Below the pieces are notes generated by a model, which was not told where the DNA came from, searched no databases, and worked only from the letters and a program-made list of their open reading frames with translations. The position numbers were made by a program, and so were the translations under genes. Positions 40,233 through 43,323 of a DNA stretch of 43,323 nt are shown here, in pieces. The first letter of the stretch is position 1. Every line of letters starts with the position of its first letter. Source of the stretch: Streptomyces viridochromogenes (GTDB taxonomy: Bacteria > Actinomycetota > Actinomycetes > Streptomycetales > Streptomycetaceae); contig NZ_LGUR01000256.1 in assembly GCF_001270495.1 (NCBI RefSeq), positions 1 through 43,323 on the forward strand. Direction: 5' to 3'.

Positions 40233-40859
40233 TCACTTCTCGAAGGCTTGGCGGAACAGGTTCCTGTCCTGGTCCGTGGCCCGGATGGTGCCGCCGCATA
40301 CCGGGACGACGCCGTTCTCGGCGGTCACGAGGTAGTGCTGACCGACCTCGAACGCCGGTCCCTCCGGCCAGTCCTCGTCGTTGCCGAGGCGGGCCGTGGT
40401 GGTGTCGCCACCGCGGTACCAGTGGTCGATACGGAACTCGACCCGGTCGCCCTCTTCGGAGATCACCGTGCCCTCGAAAGCGGTCGAACTGCCGCGCAGG
40501 GTGTCGATGGTGGGCTCCGTACACGCGGCTGAGGGTGTCCCGCTGTCGACGCGCTCGACGGTCAGTGCCAGCGGGCCTGCCGAGGGCGGCTGGCCTTGGT
40601 TCATCGCGATTCCCCAGGTGATGCCGCCTCCCACGAGCAGTGCGGCGGCCGCTGCCAGCCCGAGGAGGCTACGGCGGCCTGCGCCCGGGGTGCGCTTCGG
40701 CGACAGAGGTGTGACGGTGGCGGCGCCGGGCGCCGACTGGGTCGTACTGTCATGGGTGATCGCGGCCTCCACAAGACAGCTGATGTCCGGCAGCGGAGCG
40801 TTCGAGGTCAGTGCCGGGTCCACGGTCCTCAGGTGGGCCCGCAGCTCGTCGTCGTTCAC
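40233..40859 (-). CDS. Single-span membrane protein coupled to the sigma factor (possible anti-sigma factor)
   Basis: A 208-residue protein: a short cytoplasmic N-terminal part beginning VNDDELRAHLRTVDPALTSN, one membrane helix (SLLGLAAAAALLVGGGITWG, about residues 85-104), and an extracytoplasmic domain of about 100 residues with two cysteines (AACTEP, VPVCGG). The GTG overlaps the sigma factor stop (GTGA), and AAGGAG lies before it. Topology and coupling fit an anti-sigma factor, but I see no zinc-binding HxxxCxxC motif, so the role is an inference. The outer domain resembles that of the neighbouring lipoprotein type only vaguely. Confidence 0.6.
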   Translation of the reverse strand: MNDDELRAHLRTVDPALTSNAPLPDISCLVEAAITHDSTTQSAPGAATVTPLSPKRTPGAGRRSLLGLAAAAALLVGGGITWGIAMNQGQPPSAGPLALTVERVDSGTPSAACTEPTIDTLRGSSTAFEGTVISEEGDRVEFRIDHWYRGGDTTTARLGNDEDWPEGPAFEVGQHYLVTAENGVVPVCGGTIRATDQDRNLFRQAFEK

Positions 40860-41428
40860 CGACTGCTCCTTCCTTCACTCGTCTCATGTCCGGCCGGTGC
40901 GCTGTTCTTTCGCTCACCGAGGAGTCCGGCGAGTTTCTTCTTCGCCCGGTGCAGCCGGATGCTCACGGCGTTGGAGGTCATGCCGGTCACCTCCGCGATC
41001 TGGCGCGGCTCCAGTTCCTCCCACGCCCACAGGAGCACCACCTCACGGTCCAGCGCGCCGAGCTTGTCGAGTGCGGCGTGCAGGTCGGTGTGGTCGGCCG
41101 GTGGTGCGGCCGGGAGGGTCCCGCGCGTCCGGGCCAGCCGCTCCACCAGCCGGAGCCGGCGTCTTTCCGCCCGGTGGGCGTTGGCCAGACAGCCGCGGGC
41201 CACCCCGTAGCACCAGGGCAGAACCTCATCGGGACCGACCGCGGGGCCTGCTTTGAGCCCCGGCACCTCGTCGATGCGACGCCAGAGCACAAGCAGCGTC
41301 TCCGAGAGGACGTCCTCGACCACGTCGGCATCCGCCCGCCGCACCAGATAGCGGTGCAGCGGCTCCACCGCCACGTGCGCCAGCGCCTCGAAGCGGGCCT
41401 CTGCGGCCCGGGGCGCTCTCTCCGTCAT
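40856..41428 (-). CDS. RNA polymerase sigma factor, ECF type
   Basis: A 190-residue sigma factor. Region 2: RRADADVVEDVLSETLLVLW and the following helix (WCYGVARGCLANAHR); region 4: LDREVVLLWAWEELEPRQIA and VTGMTSNAVSIRLHRAKKKL, an HTH that would bind the -35 element. I chose ATG 41428 (MTERAPRAAEARFEAL); the longer frame to 41614 reads into a duplicated transporter fragment. Coupled by a 4-base overlap to the membrane protein gene, which may restrain it. Target promoters are not identifiable. Confidence 0.88.
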   Translation of the reverse strand: MTERAPRAAEARFEALAHVAVEPLHRYLVRRADADVVEDVLSETLLVLWRRIDEVPGLKAGPAVGPDEVLPWCYGVARGCLANAHRAERRRLRLVERLARTRGTLPAAPPADHTDLHAALDKLGALDREVVLLWAWEELEPRQIAEVTGMTSNAVSIRLHRAKKKLAGLLGERKNSAPAGHETSEGRSSR

Positions 41429-41607
41429 GGATTCCACACCCTGCTCTGTCCGGCACCGGCCGCATCCTTTCAGAATGAGCAACCCGGACCATCGGCGGGG
41501 AAGCAGCCCTGGGCGCGGGTCGTCACGCGGACGCTCGTGTACGGAGCCGGCACCTGCGTGTGCCGGCTCCGTAGCGAATTCTGCGCTGGAGGTTCGCGTC
41601 CAGCCAT

Positions 41608-41762
41608 CTGGCACAGGTGACCACCGACTTCGCGGGCCACGCCCTTCCGTCGGAGAACGGCTTCAAAACCGTCCTGGCCATCGGCGCCGGCGCCGCCGCG
41701 CTGTGCTGCGCCCTCGGAACGCGTCGGCCAAGCCGTCGGACGCGGCGAAGACCGCCTTGTAG
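41608..41762 (+). pseudogene. Duplicated 3' end of the MFS transporter gene
   Basis: The first 109 bases repeat 38545-38653 with one difference, then after a net 19-base deletion a diverged match to the gene end continues to the equivalent TAG (41760-41762). The deletion shifts the frame, so the stop is not used and the frame runs on into the carbonic anhydrase gene; I do not regard that long frame as the real start. The fragment begins abruptly in the middle of a codon series and has no promoter or ribosome binding site. Confidence 0.85.
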
Positions 41763-41877
41763 GCAGTACTCAAGTAGCAATCGCCGCACCCCGATTCACT
41801 TCCCGGGTACCGGGGGCACCGGGAAAACCACTCCTACATTTGGGCTCACCCCAGAACTGACTCCGAAGGAAAAACCA

Positions 41878-42654
41878 ATGGGCAGGGTTGTACAGCCGTT
41901 GCGCAGATCCATACTCACCGGAGGACTCGTGGCCACCGTGGCCGCGCTTTCCGGCTGCTCGTCGGATACGGACAGCACAACAACGGAGAACGCGGCGAAG
42001 GCCTCCTCGCCGTCCCCAAGTGCCCACGAAGGGTCCTCGGACGATCGGCCGGACTCGCCGTGGGCGGCCTTCGCCCGACTGATGGACGGCAACGAGCGCT
42101 GGGTGGACGGCAAGCTGACGCACCCCGACCGGGACCCCGGTCGGCGCCAGTTCGTCGCCGAGGAGCAGGATCCCTACGGCGTGATCCTGTCCTGCATCGA
42201 CTCCCGGGTGCCGCCGGAGCTGCTGTTCGACACCGGGCTCGGCGACCTGTTCGTGATGCGCACCGGCGGGCAGGTGGTGGAACCGGTGGTCATCGGCTCC
42301 GTCGAGTACGGCCCCATGACGTCGGGGACGCCGCTGATCGTCGTCCTCGGGCACCAGCGCTGCGGTGCCGTCAAGGCCGCGTACAAGGCGCTGAAGGACA
42401 ACAAGCCGCTGCCCGGCAACCTGCAGGCCATCGCCGAGGCGCTGCGGCCCGCGTACGAGGAGACGGCGAAGGCCAAGCACGCCGACCCGGTCGACGCCAT
42501 GATCCGCATCCACACCAAGCAGACCTCCGCCGCCCTGAGGTCCAACGCCGACCTCGCCCCCCTCGTGAAGAAGGGCGACCTGGCCGTCGTTAGCGCCTAC
42601 TACTCTCTCGACACCGGCCGGGTGGAAGTCCTGACCGGTGCGCCTTCTGCCTGA
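41878..42654 (+). CDS. Beta-class carbonic anhydrase, predicted lipoprotein
   Basis: A 258-residue protein with zinc ligands of beta-carbonic anhydrases: Cys106 and Asp108-Arg110 (SCIDSR), His159 and Cys162 (GHQRCGA). The fold signatures DLFVMRTGGQVV and SVEYG are present. Unlike the common cytoplasmic forms it begins with an export signal: LRRSILTGGLVATVAALSGC, with Cys27 in a lipobox, so it should be anchored outside the membrane; the RRSILTG start could be Tat-type. It would interconvert CO2 and bicarbonate in the extracytoplasmic space. ATG 41878 follows GAAGGA. The next gene lies 44 bases downstream. Confidence 0.88.
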   Translation: MGRVVQPLRRSILTGGLVATVAALSGCSSDTDSTTTENAAKASSPSPSAHEGSSDDRPDSPWAAFARLMDGNERWVDGKLTHPDRDPGRRQFVAEEQDPYGVILSCIDSRVPPELLFDTGLGDLFVMRTGGQVVEPVVIGSVEYGPMTSGTPLIVVLGHQRCGAVKAAYKALKDNKPLPGNLQAIAEALRPAYEETAKAKHADPVDAMIRIHTKQTSAALRSNADLAPLVKKGDLAVVSAYYSLDTGRVEVLTGAPSA

Positions 42655-42698
42655 CGGCACGGCCCAGCCGCGCATTTTCGCCCGCCGAAAGGAACCCC

Positions 42699-43323
42699 AT
42701 GCCCCGCACGAACCGCGTCCTCGTCATCGTCACCAGCACCGGCGAGTACGAGAAGGTCGGATACCGCACCGGTCTCTGGCTGGGTGAACTCACCCACTTC
42801 AACGACGTCGCCGAACAGGCCGGATTCGACGTCACCATCGCCAGCATCCAGGGCGGACCCGTGCCACTCGACCCGGAGAGTCTCGCCCACACCGTCCTCG
42901 GCGACCTCGGCACCGACAAGCGGTACACCGACCGCCAGTTCATGGACAGGCTCAAGGACACCGTGGCCGTGACCCAGGTCGACGTCGACGACTACGACGC
43001 CATCTACCTCACCGGCGGTCACGGCGTGATGTTCGACTTCCACCAGAGCCAGGCGCTGGAGACCCTCATCGCACGGTTCTACGAGACCGGCCGGATCGTC
43101 TCGGCCGTCTGCCACGGGCCATGCGGTCTGCTCGACGTCACACTGAGCAGCGGCGAGCCCCTGGTGAAGGGCAGAAACGTCACCGGCTTCTCATGGCGGG
43201 AGGAGGAACTCGCCCAGCGGGCGGACGCCGTCCCCTACAGCCTGGAGGACCGGCTCAAGGAACTCGGAGCCTCCTACAGCACCGCGGACAAGCCCTTCGA
43301 CGTCCACCTCGTCGAGGACGGCC
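42699..43323 (+). CDS. DJ-1/PfpI-family protein (class I glutamine-amidotransferase-like), cut by window end
   Basis: 208 codons are visible. The start MPRTNRVLVIVTS, Glu30 in GLWLGELTHF, GGHG (106-109) and the nucleophile Cys138 in SAVCHGPCGL mark the DJ-1/PfpI superfamily, close to the Hsp31-like group whose members act as glyoxalase III or protein/nucleotide deglycases. The C-terminal part lies beyond the window. ATG 42699 has GAAAGGAA before it. It follows the carbonic anhydrase by 44 bases and may be co-transcribed. The precise activity is not certain. Confidence 0.88.
   Translation, partial: MPRTNRVLVIVTSTGEYEKVGYRTGLWLGELTHFNDVAEQAGFDVTIASIQGGPVPLDPESLAHTVLGDLGTDKRYTDRQFMDRLKDTVAVTQVDVDDYDAIYLTGGHGVMFDFHQSQALETLIARFYETGRIVSAVCHGPCGLLDVTLSSGEPLVKGRNVTGFSWREEELAQRADAVPYSLEDRLKELGASYSTADKPFDVHLVEDG

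Noticed and set aside
41617..41877. Extension of the carbonic anhydrase gene to a start in the duplicated transporter fragment
   Set aside because: The extra 87 residues are transporter and frameshifted sequence; ATG 41878 has GAAGGA and gives a normal lipoprotein signal.
1..43323. tRNA, rRNA, CRISPR arrays or a replication origin
   Set aside because: I saw no cloverleaf ends, rRNA-like conserved blocks, regularly spaced repeats or DnaA-box clusters in reading through the window; a dedicated RNA search could still find small RNAs.

Overview
The window is high-GC DNA with frequent GTG/TTG starts, GTGA/ATGA gene overlaps and protein types typical of Streptomyces (streptophobe family protein, class I P450s with 3Fe-4S ferredoxin, many NarL/OmpR two-component systems). 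It reads as an accessory, rearranged stretch of an actinomycete chromosome or large plasmid: IS elements and their fossils sit in the first 12 kb, and two later blocks carry duplicated or truncated gene ends.

Layout. 1-98: the end of an IS5-type element leaving the window. 515-7275: a tightly coupled five-gene operon coding an all-helical GASH-like protein, two predicted GTPases (double-GTPase 2 and 1 types), a large GTPase-associated protein 1 (GAP1) and a caspase-like protease. GAP1 and the caspase end in the same ~82-residue module (EAD1-like), so the GTPase machinery probably recruits or triggers the protease by like-with-like contact. This matches the GTPase-centred biological conflict (probably anti-phage or self-killing) systems predicted from comparative genomics, and it is the most interesting system here. 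7317-8193: an intact IS5-type element directly behind it. 8200-11450: decayed genes, an IS1634-type fossil, a frameshifted IS with a DDE integrase and a broken HTH gene. 11629-13900: a truncated TPP-dependent enzyme fused to foreign sequence, then a ribosome-inactivating protein (ricin A/Shiga A fold), bracketed by two copies of a 47-nt hairpin that differ only by a compensatory base-pair change.

13901-22459: an orphan NarL-type histidine kinase, an alpha/beta hydrolase, an AI-2E-family membrane protein, a complete NarL-type kinase/regulator pair whose kinase is paralogous to the orphan one, and an MMPL exporter. 22868-29334: an SDR, then on the minus strand a chained operon running streptophobe protein, OmpR-type regulator, HAMP histidine kinase, secreted alpha/beta hydrolase; the kinase frame runs without a stop into the hydrolase because of a 7-C tract.

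29585-38718: a predicted oxidative catabolic or tailoring cluster: SDR and aldehyde dehydrogenase (minus), divergent ferredoxin reductase and P450 (plus), a TetR regulator (minus), then a second P450, a 3Fe-4S ferredoxin and an MFS exporter (plus). Hydroxylation by P450 fed by the ferredoxin/reductase, then alcohol and aldehyde oxidation by SDR and ALDH, is the natural reading. 38719-41607: an inserted-looking block with lipoprotein repeats, a membrane protein and an ECF-type sigma factor, flanked by a 109-nt direct repeat of the MFS gene 3' end. 41878-43323: a lipoprotein-type beta-carbonic anhydrase and a DJ-1/PfpI-like protein cut by the window end.
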